Shown here: in pieces, positions 44,140-51,908 of the stretch
Layout: every line of letters starts with the position of its first letter
Position numbering within the stretch: the first letter of the stretch is position 1
Assembly (NCBI GenBank): GCA_013322215.1
Contig: JAAMEZ010000047.1
Coordinates: 124,001 to 188,000, forward strand
DNA: 64,000 nt
Reading direction: 5' to 3'
DNA from: Martinezella rhizogenes
GTDB taxonomy: Bacteria > Pseudomonadota > Alphaproteobacteria > Rhizobiales > Rhizobiaceae
The notes under the pieces: generated by a model
Database searches by the model: none
The model's input: only the letters and a program-made list of their open reading frames with translations
Told to the model about the DNA's origin: nothing
Made by a program: the position numbers and the translations under genes

Positions 44140-44787
44140 CTAAGCGCTGATTCCAGCATTCTCTCCGGTGCTACGATATTTGGAGGCGGTGATCGAGAGC
44201 TCCAGAGGATTTTGCCGCGATATCCTGTAGACGCCGGCCGGCGGAATATTGCGCACCGTGCCGCCGATACGCTTTGCCTGCAGCCCGAGGCTTTCGAGGA
44301 TCGGCTTCTGCACCGGACAGCGCGGGCCGTAGGTGAACTGATAGAAAGCCCCTCCCGGCTTCATCGTTTCAAAGGCGCCACCGACAATGGCCGCAACCTT
44401 GGAGGGCGGCATGGACAGCAATGGCAAGCCGCTGATGACGGCGCCGAACGGCGCATCGTCGAAGAGGCCACATTGGCCGAGCTTGGCCGCATCCATATGC
44501 ACCACTCGCGCCTCGGGGAAACGCCCGCGCAGGCGGACGGCAAACTCTTCGCCGAATTCGACGAGCGTCAGCGCGCTTTCAGGGATACCACGCGCGAGCA
44601 ACGCCCGCGTGAACACGCCGGTGCCTGGTCCAAGTTCGAGGACCGGACCATCGAAAGGTTCGATCTCCTGCGTCATCAATCTTGCCAGCCGCTCGCCCGA
44701 GGGCGCCACCGCCGCAACACGCATGGGATTGCTCACCCAGGAGCGAAAGAACTGCACGAAATCAGCGCATGAGGTCTTTGTCGTCAT
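44140..44787 (-). CDS. SAM-dependent methyltransferase, phospholipid N-methyltransferase-like
   Basis: 215 residues. FVQFFRSWVSNPMRVAAVAPSGERLARLM precedes motif I PVLELGPGTGVFTRALLARG, then LTLVEFGEEFAVRLRGRFPEARVVHMDAAKL (motif II). This N-terminal pattern is shared with rhizobial PmtA-type enzymes that methylate phosphatidylethanolamine, and with rRNA KsgA-like folds. Which lipid, if any, is the substrate cannot be read from sequence, and rhizobia carry several paralogues. ATG at 44796 would add three residues and is an alternative start. Confidence 0.78.
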   Translation of the reverse strand: MTTKTSCADFVQFFRSWVSNPMRVAAVAPSGERLARLMTQEIEPFDGPVLELGPGTGVFTRALLARGIPESALTLVEFGEEFAVRLRGRFPEARVVHMDAAKLGQCGLFDDAPFGAVISGLPLLSMPPSKVAAIVGGAFETMKPGGAFYQFTYGPRCPVQKPILESLGLQAKRIGGTVRNIPPAGVYRISRQNPLELSITASKYRSTGENAGISA

Positions 44788-45003
44788 TCCGTACATCCAA
44801 TCTTCGGCGATAAAGTTTGATGAGGGCCGAACAGCGTGGCAATTCAAAGGCATGCCCCGCCATTAGACCGTCGAAAGTCATTGATATGCAGGCATCATCG
44901 CATATTTTGCACTTACATATTTTCATTTATTGCAAACTTGCATTTAGTGTAGAAATAACCAGATACAATGGGCAATGCCAAAATCTCTTCACAGGAGCCC
45001 GCA

Positions 45004-45924
45004 ATGCCAGACTGGACAATAGAAGATATTCCGCCGCAGACAGGTCGAATCGCAGTCATTACCGGTGCCAACAGCGGTATAGGCTATGAGGCGGCAAAGG
45101 CCCTGGCAGGTGCCGGCGCAAAAGTCATCATCGCCTCGCGTAACGAGGCCAAGGCCAACGAGGCACTCGCCAAGATCCGCGCGGCAACACCGCGCGCAGA
45201 CGTGACATTCGAGGCGCTCGATCTTGCCAGCCTCGATTCCGTCGCCCGTACGGCCAACCGCATCGCCGATACGCTGCCGCATATCGATCTGCTCATCAAC
45301 AATGCCGGCGTCATGGCCATCCCGGACCGGCACGAGACCGAAGATGGTTTCGAGATGCAGATGGGCGCCAATTATATCGGCCATTTTGCCTGGACGATGC
45401 GGCTGCTGCCGAAGGTTTCTGCAGCCGAAAATCCGCGGGTGGTCACGGTCAGCAGCCTGGCGCATCGCAGTGGCAGGATCAATTTCGACGATCTGCAGTG
45501 GCGCAAGCGTTATCGGCCCTGGCCTGCCTATTGCCAATCAAAGCTGGCAACACTGCTCTTCAGCCTGGAGCTCGACCGGATCGCCCGCGCTGAAGGCTGG
45601 AAGCTTAAAAGCATTGCCGCCCATCCCGGCTACGCCGTTACCGGGCTTCAGACGGCAGGGCCTCGCATGGGCCGCGACAGGCCGGGCAGTCTTGAACTCC
45701 TGACGAAACTGCTGGAGCCGTTTGCATCACAATCGGCAGCAGCCGGCGCGCTGCCCACGCTCTTTGCCGCCACGGCACCGACCGCGGAAGGCGGCGCCAT
45801 GTATGGCCCGAACGGTTTCTATGAACTCAAAGGTCCGCCGGTGCGGGCCAAGATTGCCCCTCATGCCCGCGATCAGGCGATCTGGCGGCGGCTGTGGGAC
45901 GTCTCCGAGCAGTTGACCGGTTGA
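45004..45924 (+). CDS. Short-chain dehydrogenase/reductase
   Basis: 306-residue classical SDR. The cofactor motif is VITGANSGIGYEAAKALAGAGAKVIIASRN (TGxxxGIG), followed by LLINNAGVM, the catalytic Ser in VTVSSLAHRSG and the Tyr-x3-Lys motif in AYCQSKLATLLFSLEL. The length and GMQMG-ANYIGHF region put it in the retinol dehydrogenase/WWOX-like group found in many bacteria. Substrate unknown. The start at 45004 follows AGGAG; an upstream ATG at 44968 lacks a site. The upstream 200 bases are AT-rich. Confidence 0.88.
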   Translation: MPDWTIEDIPPQTGRIAVITGANSGIGYEAAKALAGAGAKVIIASRNEAKANEALAKIRAATPRADVTFEALDLASLDSVARTANRIADTLPHIDLLINNAGVMAIPDRHETEDGFEMQMGANYIGHFAWTMRLLPKVSAAENPRVVTVSSLAHRSGRINFDDLQWRKRYRPWPAYCQSKLATLLFSLELDRIARAEGWKLKSIAAHPGYAVTGLQTAGPRMGRDRPGSLELLTKLLEPFASQSAAAGALPTLFAATAPTAEGGAMYGPNGFYELKGPPVRAKIAPHARDQAIWRRLWDVSEQLTG

Positions 45925-45954
45925 AGACAACCCCGCTCGCGGCAGCCTGAAAAG

Positions 45955-45985
45955 AAATCCCCCTCCGCGGAACGGAGAGGGATTT
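45955..45985. terminator. Bidirectional terminator between SDR and BA14K genes
   Basis: AAATCCCCCTCCG-CGGAA-CGGAGAGGGATTT: 13-bp arms with one mismatch between convergent genes. T-rich ends occur on both strands. Confidence 0.75.
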
Positions 45986-45999
45986 CGATATGCGCGATA

Positions 46000-46473
46000 T
46001 CAACGGCTAACGCACTGACGGCGCGGACCGTTGGTCGGCTGATAGGTATTGTCCGACACACGATAGGTCTTGTAGCGGCTCGCGCACCAGCGAACATGCG
46101 CGCTGCCGCGCGGCGGCTGCGAAACGGCCCCACCGATGATTGCCCCGGCGGTAAATGCGGCCATCGGATACCACCAGCCATCATGGCGCCGATAGCCGGG
46201 GCGGTGATAGCGATAGCCGCGATGACCATGCCAATAGCCCGGGCGATTGTGCGGCCGGTAGTGGGGACGATAATGCGGACGGTGACGCCCGCGATAGTGC
46301 CTGTTGTGGTGGCGATATTGAACTTCCGTCAGGCCAGCGGGCTGATCACCCGTCTGATGGATTGCCGGCTGGATCAGCGGCTGGATCGGTGCAGCCGCCG
46401 CCGGGTCGAAAGACGTTACGGCAAGCAGGGCACTCAGGGCAGTCACTGTTACGGTTGTCAGAAATCGTTTCAC
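46000..46473 (-). CDS. BA14K family protein
   Basis: 157 residues. A signal-like N-terminus (VKRFLTTVTVTALSALLAVTSFDPAAAA) is followed by an Arg/His/Tyr-rich repeat region (HYRGRHRPHYRPHYRPHNRPGYWHGHRGY) and the BA14K module at the C-terminus: HVRWCASRYKTYRVSDNTYQPTNGPRRQC. The family is named for a 14-kDa Brucella immunoreactive protein with lectin-like activity. I place the start at GTG 46473, because AGGAGGAGA just before it is the ribosome-binding site; ATG 46491 would translate through that site. Confidence 0.85.
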   Translation of the reverse strand: MKRFLTTVTVTALSALLAVTSFDPAAAAPIQPLIQPAIHQTGDQPAGLTEVQYRHHNRHYRGRHRPHYRPHYRPHNRPGYWHGHRGYRYHRPGYRRHDGWWYPMAAFTAGAIIGGAVSQPPRGSAHVRWCASRYKTYRVSDNTYQPTNGPRRQCVSR

Positions 46474-46580
46474 AGCTCTTCTCCTCCTCATGAGTCGTAA
46501 ATACTGACGAACAACGCGCAATGATTGAAAATCTTTCACAATATTACCGCTTGCGCAAGCACATGCCGCACGATAGGTCT

Positions 46581-46601
46581 ATAGATAGGAAGCCTATCTA
46601 T
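46581..46601. promoter_or_regulatory. MarR operator-like palindrome
   Basis: ATAGATAGG-AAG-CCTATCTAT: perfect 9-bp arms, 23-43 bases before the MarR start, with a half-copy ATAGGTC just upstream at 46573. Position and symmetry fit autorepression of the MarR-MFS operon. Confidence 0.8.
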
Positions 46602-46623
46602 CTACATGCGAGTGAGACTATCG

Positions 46624-47073
46624 ATGAGCAAAGCCGACCACCATCACGGGATCGAGGAAGCCTACGCGCTGGCCGAGGCGTTGCGTCCTGCCCTGCATCG
46701 CCTGCATCGACAGCTGCGGCGCGAGAGCGACGAGGCCGGGCTGTCGCCGCTGCATGCCTTGCTGCTTGTCGCCATCATGCGCCAGCCGGGCATCGGCGTT
46801 GCCGAACTGGCTCGGATGGAGAAGCTGCGCGGACCGACGATTTCAGGCCATGTGAAAGCCATGGAGCGGGATGGCCTTATTGCTCGTTCGGAGCCAGACC
46901 CGAGCGACCGCCGCCGCAATGGTCTGGTGGCGACAGCGAAAGGCGAAGAAATCATCCGTAGCCTGAAACGGCGGAGAACCGACTGGCTCGCCTCCGAACT
47001 CGCCAAATTGTCGCCGCAGCAGCGTGACGCCATTCGCGCCGCAATCGAACCGCTCATGGAGATCGGAGAATGA
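46624..47073 (+). CDS. MarR-family transcriptional regulator
   Basis: 149 residues. The winged helix is at about 50-110: ALLLVAIMRQPGIGVAELARMEKLRGPTISGHVKAMERDGLIARSEPDPSDRRRNGLVATAKG. The DPSDRRR wing motif is diagnostic for MarR. Its stop overlaps the start of the drug exporter gene by ATGA, and a perfect palindrome lies just upstream. Expected to repress the operon until a phenolic or other toxic compound binds. The start at 46624 is preferred over 46606 from family length. Confidence 0.92.
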   Translation: MSKADHHHGIEEAYALAEALRPALHRLHRQLRRESDEAGLSPLHALLLVAIMRQPGIGVAELARMEKLRGPTISGHVKAMERDGLIARSEPDPSDRRRNGLVATAKGEEIIRSLKRRRTDWLASELAKLSPQQRDAIRAAIEPLMEIGE

Positions 47074-48626
47074 ATACGGCTCGTCCGAATGCTGTCCCAC
47101 CATCCGATCCGACGGCAGGCGACCCGCCCGATCGTCGCGAGATCCGCGCCGTCATCCTAGGCCTGATGATCGTTCTCGGCCTCGGCGCGATCGACCAAAG
47201 TATCGTCGCGACTGCGCTGCCGCGCATCGTCAGCGACCTCGGCGGCCTGACGCACCTTTCCTGGGTGGTCAGCGCCTATGTGCTTGCCTCGACCAGCACC
47301 ATGCCGCTCTACGGCAAGCTCAGCGACCAGTACGGCCGCAAGCCGATGATCTATGCGGCGATCCTCATCTTCCTCCTCGGCTCGGTGCTGAGCGGCATGG
47401 CACAGACGCTGATGCAGCTCATCATCTTCCGGGCGATCCAGGGTATCGGCGCCGGCGGATTGCTGCCGCTGGCGCAGATCATCATCGGCGATATCGTGCC
47501 GCCAGCCAGACGCGGTCGCAATCAGGGTTCGATCGCGGCCGTCTTCGCCGTCTGCAGCGTCATCGGCCCGATCGCCGGCGGCGTCATCACCGATCTCCTG
47601 TCATGGCACTGGATCTTCTACGTCAACCTGCCGATCGGCGCCATCGCGCTCGTCATGATCGGCCGGGCGCTGAAGCGGCCGCATCATACACGCAGCCGCC
47701 GTATCGACTATCTCGGCGCGGCGCTGCTGACGAGCTGCACGACCAGCTTCCTGCTGGTGCTCGCGCTTGGCGGCAATGAATGGGCCTGGAACTCGCCGGA
47801 GATCTTCGGCCTCTCCGCCATTGCACTCGTTCTCTTCGTCTTTTTCATCCTGCATATCCGGCGCGAACCGGAGCCCGTGCTGCCGCCCGATCTCTTCCGC
47901 AACCGGCTGTTCGTCGTCGCCTGCATCGTGCTCGCCCTGACCTTCATGGGCATGCTCGGGGCAAGCCTTTTCTTTCCCTTGTTCTTCCAGATGGTCATGG
48001 GAGTCAGCGCCTCGCATTCGGGCTTGCTCACCGGCCCGCTGATGATCGGCGTCGTCATCTCTTCCATGGTCAACGGGCGCGTGCTGCTGCATCGCTTCGG
48101 GCGCTACAAGCCGGCACAGCTCTGCGGCCTCAGCCTCGCAACCGCCTCCTTCGCCGTACTCGCCTGGGCGGCGGCCACCAGCCAGGGCTTCTGGATCATC
48201 GAGCCGACCGTCTTTGCCCTCGGCCTCGGCCTTGGCCTCGTCATGCCCACCATGACGATCGCAGTGCAGAATGCCCTTCCCCTTGCCCATCGTGGCGTGG
48301 GAACGGCGACGCTTGCCTTCTTCCGCTCGCTCGGCGGCCTCATCGGCGTCACGGGCTCCGGCGCCATTCTTGCCTATCGCGTACAGAATGCCGGCGGCGT
48401 CCTCGACGGGATGCATATATCTTCACTCACGGAAGCCGGCATGAAGCAACTCGCCACCGCCTCCCCGGAGGCGCATGACGCCGCGATAGCGCTCTATCGT
48501 CACGCGATCGCCATGACTTTCGCGACGGGAACAGCCATCGTGGCCTTGGCGCTGATCGCACTGCTCTTCCTGCCGGAATTACCGCTGGCGACGGATCATG
48601 GGCAGGAAGCAAAGCGTCAGGGCTGA
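47070..48626 (+). CDS. DHA2 (EmrB/QacA-type) MFS multidrug exporter
   Basis: 518 residues with about 14 membrane helices. Motif A is LYGKLSDQYGRKP after helix 2, and motif C-like GSIAAVFAVCSVIGPIAGGVI is in helix 5, the antiporter motif. Helix 1 contains LGAIDQSIVATALPRI, the D1 motif of 14-helix drug exporters. It should expel toxic organic compounds by proton antiport from the inner membrane. No EmrA-type adaptor gene is adjacent. Controlled by the MarR protein encoded just before. Confidence 0.92.
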   Translation: MNTARPNAVPPSDPTAGDPPDRREIRAVILGLMIVLGLGAIDQSIVATALPRIVSDLGGLTHLSWVVSAYVLASTSTMPLYGKLSDQYGRKPMIYAAILIFLLGSVLSGMAQTLMQLIIFRAIQGIGAGGLLPLAQIIIGDIVPPARRGRNQGSIAAVFAVCSVIGPIAGGVITDLLSWHWIFYVNLPIGAIALVMIGRALKRPHHTRSRRIDYLGAALLTSCTTSFLLVLALGGNEWAWNSPEIFGLSAIALVLFVFFILHIRREPEPVLPPDLFRNRLFVVACIVLALTFMGMLGASLFFPLFFQMVMGVSASHSGLLTGPLMIGVVISSMVNGRVLLHRFGRYKPAQLCGLSLATASFAVLAWAAATSQGFWIIEPTVFALGLGLGLVMPTMTIAVQNALPLAHRGVGTATLAFFRSLGGLIGVTGSGAILAYRVQNAGGVLDGMHISSLTEAGMKQLATASPEAHDAAIALYRHAIAMTFATGTAIVALALIALLFLPELPLATDHGQEAKRQG

Positions 48627-48965
48627 TCGGTACGGGTGATTGCAGTCACCTAGCAAAGCAACAAACCCGGTTTAAGCTAGTGCAGCCGGTGAAAAGGCGC
48701 GCATTCGCAACGCGGGAGGGCCATGTCTCGACCTAAATGAGTATGCAAACAGCGCGCGGGCGGGATGAAATTGAGAGCGCGTATGTTATGATCACGGCCT
48801 TGTAATCAAAGAATGTGCCGGAAGGGAGAAGCATCAAGCCTCCGGTTTCTCTTATTGGGGCGAAGGGTGCCGAAAGCACAGCGGCGGCATCCGAGACGGC
48901 AGTCATGAATGGCCGGGACGACGCGTTACGGCGCTCTATCGCGGGAACATTTGCGGGGTTATCCA
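48627..48965. other. Intergenic region upstream of the GNAT gene
   Basis: 339 bases. No gene with a credible start is seen. There is no terminator with a T run after the exporter. A candidate open frame from 48815 overlaps the GNAT gene in another phase and has no family features. Confidence 0.45.
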
Positions 48966-49868
48966 ATGCCGCTTGTTTACAGACCTGCCCGTGCGGACGA
49001 TTTGGCCGCGACCGATGCTCTGGTGGTTACCAGCATCAACGATCTTACCGTTCGGCATGGCTTCGGCCCGATGGCGACGGCAAGCCCTCCCAACTTTCAG
49101 CTATTTTCGCTCAAGGACGACCCTGATGGATTATGGGTCGCGGACGATGGCGGGGAAATCCTCGGCTTCGCCTGGAGCTGGGTTTGCGGCAATGTCTGGT
49201 TCCTCGCCCAGCTGTTCGTCGATCCCGCCCGGCAGGGCCAGGGCATCGGGAATGAACTCTTGGCACGAACCGTGGAGCACGCCCGGAAATCAGGAGCGGT
49301 TCACAAGGCGCTGATTACCTTCACCTTCAATCGTGTCTCGCAGGGCCTTTACATGCGGCATGGCCTCTTTCCCAAAATGCCGATTTACTTTTTCAGCGTC
49401 GCGCGCGAACGGGTGAGGCAGACTTTGCCGGAACCGTCATTGCGCGCCATCGCACTCGATACCGGCGGGGCGGCGATGGAAAATCTTGTCGAGATCGATT
49501 CCCGCGCCATAGGCGTCTCGCGGGAGAAACATCATCGCTATCTGCTCGACGACCCATCGAACGCAGGCTTTTTGCTCTGCGCTGGCAATGATATTGTCGG
49601 CTATGGCTATATCAGCTCCAACGGGCACATCGGCCCCCTCGCGGTCACGCGGCCTGATTTTCTTCATGATGCCTTTGCGACCGCATTGAAGCTGGCGGCA
49701 GATGGCTCTGCCGAGAAGATATCAGCATTCCTGCCAGGCACATGCGACCGCGCCTTGAGCCTTGCGATCGCTCAAGGGATGCGGATCACCTTTCCGATGC
49801 TATTGATGGCATCGCCCGGCTACGGCGACTGGACTCAATATCTGCCGCGAAATCCAGGCTTTATGTGA
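48966..49868 (+). CDS. GNAT-family acetyltransferase with tandem domains
   Basis: 300 residues. The N-terminal GNAT domain (about 1-150) has IVYRPARADDLAATDAL-type start and the acetyl-CoA loop LFVDPARQGQGIGNELLARTVEHAR (Q/RxxGxG). A second, more degenerate GNAT-like half (155-290) has AGNDIVGYGYISSNGHIGPLAVTRPDF but no acetyl-CoA loop. Such fused halves occur in several rhizobial acetyltransferases. The substrate is unknown. The ribosome-binding site before ATG 48966 (GCGGGG) is weak. Confidence 0.83.
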   Translation: MPLVYRPARADDLAATDALVVTSINDLTVRHGFGPMATASPPNFQLFSLKDDPDGLWVADDGGEILGFAWSWVCGNVWFLAQLFVDPARQGQGIGNELLARTVEHARKSGAVHKALITFTFNRVSQGLYMRHGLFPKMPIYFFSVARERVRQTLPEPSLRAIALDTGGAAMENLVEIDSRAIGVSREKHHRYLLDDPSNAGFLLCAGNDIVGYGYISSNGHIGPLAVTRPDFLHDAFATALKLAADGSAEKISAFLPGTCDRALSLAIAQGMRITFPMLLMASPGYGDWTQYLPRNPGFM

Positions 49869-50013
49869 CCCGCCATCTCCAGCTCCAGCAACGTGGAATG
49901 GCTATCTCGGCTCCAAACCTTAGCGATCACCGGGATGGGCTAAAGAGCAACTTGCGCCCGGGCTCAGGCCTTGGTGCCTAAGTTATTCTCGATTGGAATG
50001 AAGATGGAGAAAA

Positions 50014-50090
50014 TGGCGCACCCGAAGAGATTCGAACTCCTGACCCCCAGATTCGTAGTCTGGTGCTCTATCCAGCTGAGCTACGGGTGC
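50014..50090 (-). tRNA. tRNA-Arg (ACG anticodon)
   Basis: On the minus strand: acceptor GCACCCG/CGGGTGC, D stem GCTC/GAGC, anticodon stem CCAGA/TCTGG with loop CTACGAA (anticodon ACG, read as ICG), T loop TTCGAAT, discriminator G and encoded CCA. 77 bases. One G-U pair occurs in the T stem. Confidence 0.96.
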
Positions 50091-50215
50091 GTGGCCGAAA
50101 CGGAAGAAACCGTTGGCGTGGGCGGTTCTCTAAAGCCTCCCTTGAGGGAATGCAAGTGGATTTCTGAAAAAGATCGCGATTTTCGTGCATATTGACGCCA
50201 AGCAGCTGAAAACAA

Positions 50216-51736
50216 TCAACTTTCTTGGAGGCTTCTGCTGCGGTAATCGTCGAGGGATACCGGGCGGTCGGGGATCTCGATGCGGAACTGCGTGCCGGCG
50301 GCCGGTTTTTCGACGAGCGCAATGGTGCCGCCATGGGCAAGGACAAGCTCACGGGCGATCGCCAGGCCAAGGCCCGTGCCGCCGGAGCGGGCAGAACCCC
50401 GGAAGGCTGTGAACAGGTTTTCCCTCGCCTTTTGCGGCATCCCCGGGCCGGTATCGTCGACGGTGATGCTGACGACACTGCCGATCCGGTGCGCCGAAAC
50501 CGTGATCCGCCTGACGCTATCAGGCTCCGCCTCGCCGAAGGCGATCAGCGCCTGATGGGCATTGCGGCAGAGATTGTGGATGACGCGGAACAGCTGCTCG
50601 CTGTCGGCATCGACCTCCAGATCCGGGCTGAGCTGCTCGATGAACTCGATGCCGCTATCCGGATCAATCGCCAGAATATCGCGCACCTCCTCGATAAGCT
50701 CGAATATGCGAATCTTGCGCCGACGCGGCGCCGACTCGGAGGTCTGACCATAGGACAGGACCTCGGTCGTATAGCCGACGGCGCGGTCGATGGTGCGCAA
50801 CAGCTTCGGAGCAAAGCGCTTGACCATCGGGTCATCGACATCGACCAGTCGGTCCGACATCAGTTGCGCGGCCGAAAGGATATTGCGCATGTCGTGATTG
50901 ATCTTCGACACCGCCAAGCCAAGCGCAGCCAGATTCTTCTGCTGCTTCAAGGTTTTCTGCAATTGCGACTGCATCGCGGCAAGATGCCGGCCGGCTACGG
51001 CCAGCTCATCGCGTCCCTTCTCCGGCGCAAGAACACGGCCGGGATCTTCCGGATCATCGGAATAGGCCTGCATGCTGTCCGTCAGCCGGCGGATGGGGCG
51101 GATCATCATGCGGTTGATCGCAAAGAAGATCAGCGTCGCGGTGAACAGCGAAATCAGGATCGAGACGAAGAACACACTGACCGAATAGGCAAGCATCGCA
51201 TTGCGCAGGCGGGTATCCTTCAGCACCACCTCGATGCCCGTATTGGCATCGCCGCCGGCCGGACCGAAAACGCGGATAATCCGATTGCCGCCGAACAGCA
51301 GCGTATCGAGCGCATCCTTGATCGCGGTGAGCTGAGACACGTCGCTCAGATCGTACTTCTCATCGACGGAGGCCGGCATCTCGGCTGTTGCCAGCAGGCG
51401 TGACGTGCCGTCCTTGCGCAGAACGATGGCGCGCGTGCCAGTCGCCATCAGTGTTTCCTTCTGCAACGCGCGCGGCAGTTCGGCCGGCTGCAGGCCATCA
51501 ATGACGATGGCAGCGGCGGCGGCGGTGTTCAGCCGATCCTCCAGCCAGCGCAGCCGCATATTGGCGACGGAGGGCACGAAGATCAGCACTTCGGCCAGCG
51601 AAATGAAAACGACCGTAAGGATGAGGAGCTTGCCGGAAAGGCCGCCAAAAATGCCGGTCGGCCGGCAAAACTGAGACAAGCGGCCCTTCTCGACCTTGCC
51701 GTCCTTTACGGCGCCCTTGTCCTGCCCACTGTCCAT
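50216..51736 (-). CDS. Orphan membrane sensor histidine kinase
   Basis: 506 residues. Two membrane helices (about 36-56 and 182-205) flank a periplasmic domain of about 125 residues. A HAMP-like segment (205-260) follows. The phosphotransfer helix reads AALGLAVSKINHDMRNILSAAQLMSD (His near 282), an atypical HDMRN H-box. The ATPase domain has LFRVIHNLCRNAHQALI (N box), VDDTGPGMP and GGTGLGLAIARELV. There is no response regulator gene beside it, so the partner is unknown. The start at 51736 has GGGA upstream. Confidence 0.88.
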   Translation of the reverse strand: MDSGQDKGAVKDGKVEKGRLSQFCRPTGIFGGLSGKLLILTVVFISLAEVLIFVPSVANMRLRWLEDRLNTAAAAAIVIDGLQPAELPRALQKETLMATGTRAIVLRKDGTSRLLATAEMPASVDEKYDLSDVSQLTAIKDALDTLLFGGNRIIRVFGPAGGDANTGIEVVLKDTRLRNAMLAYSVSVFFVSILISLFTATLIFFAINRMMIRPIRRLTDSMQAYSDDPEDPGRVLAPEKGRDELAVAGRHLAAMQSQLQKTLKQQKNLAALGLAVSKINHDMRNILSAAQLMSDRLVDVDDPMVKRFAPKLLRTIDRAVGYTTEVLSYGQTSESAPRRRKIRIFELIEEVRDILAIDPDSGIEFIEQLSPDLEVDADSEQLFRVIHNLCRNAHQALIAFGEAEPDSVRRITVSAHRIGSVVSITVDDTGPGMPQKARENLFTAFRGSARSGGTGLGLAIARELVLAHGGTIALVEKPAAGTQFRIEIPDRPVSLDDYRSRSLQES

Positions 51737-51908
51737 TTCAATTGTCCCGCTTCGCTGCAAAGCGATCTGATGCGACCTGATCGAAACTAGATAATAGGCG
51801 ATTGTGGGCTTTTTTCCAATCGGCTCCGGATTTTGACAAAAGGAGGAGGCCGGCTACGGCACCCAGGCGCCGCAACCAGCCTCATAAGCCAACCTCACAT
51901 CTGCGGGG

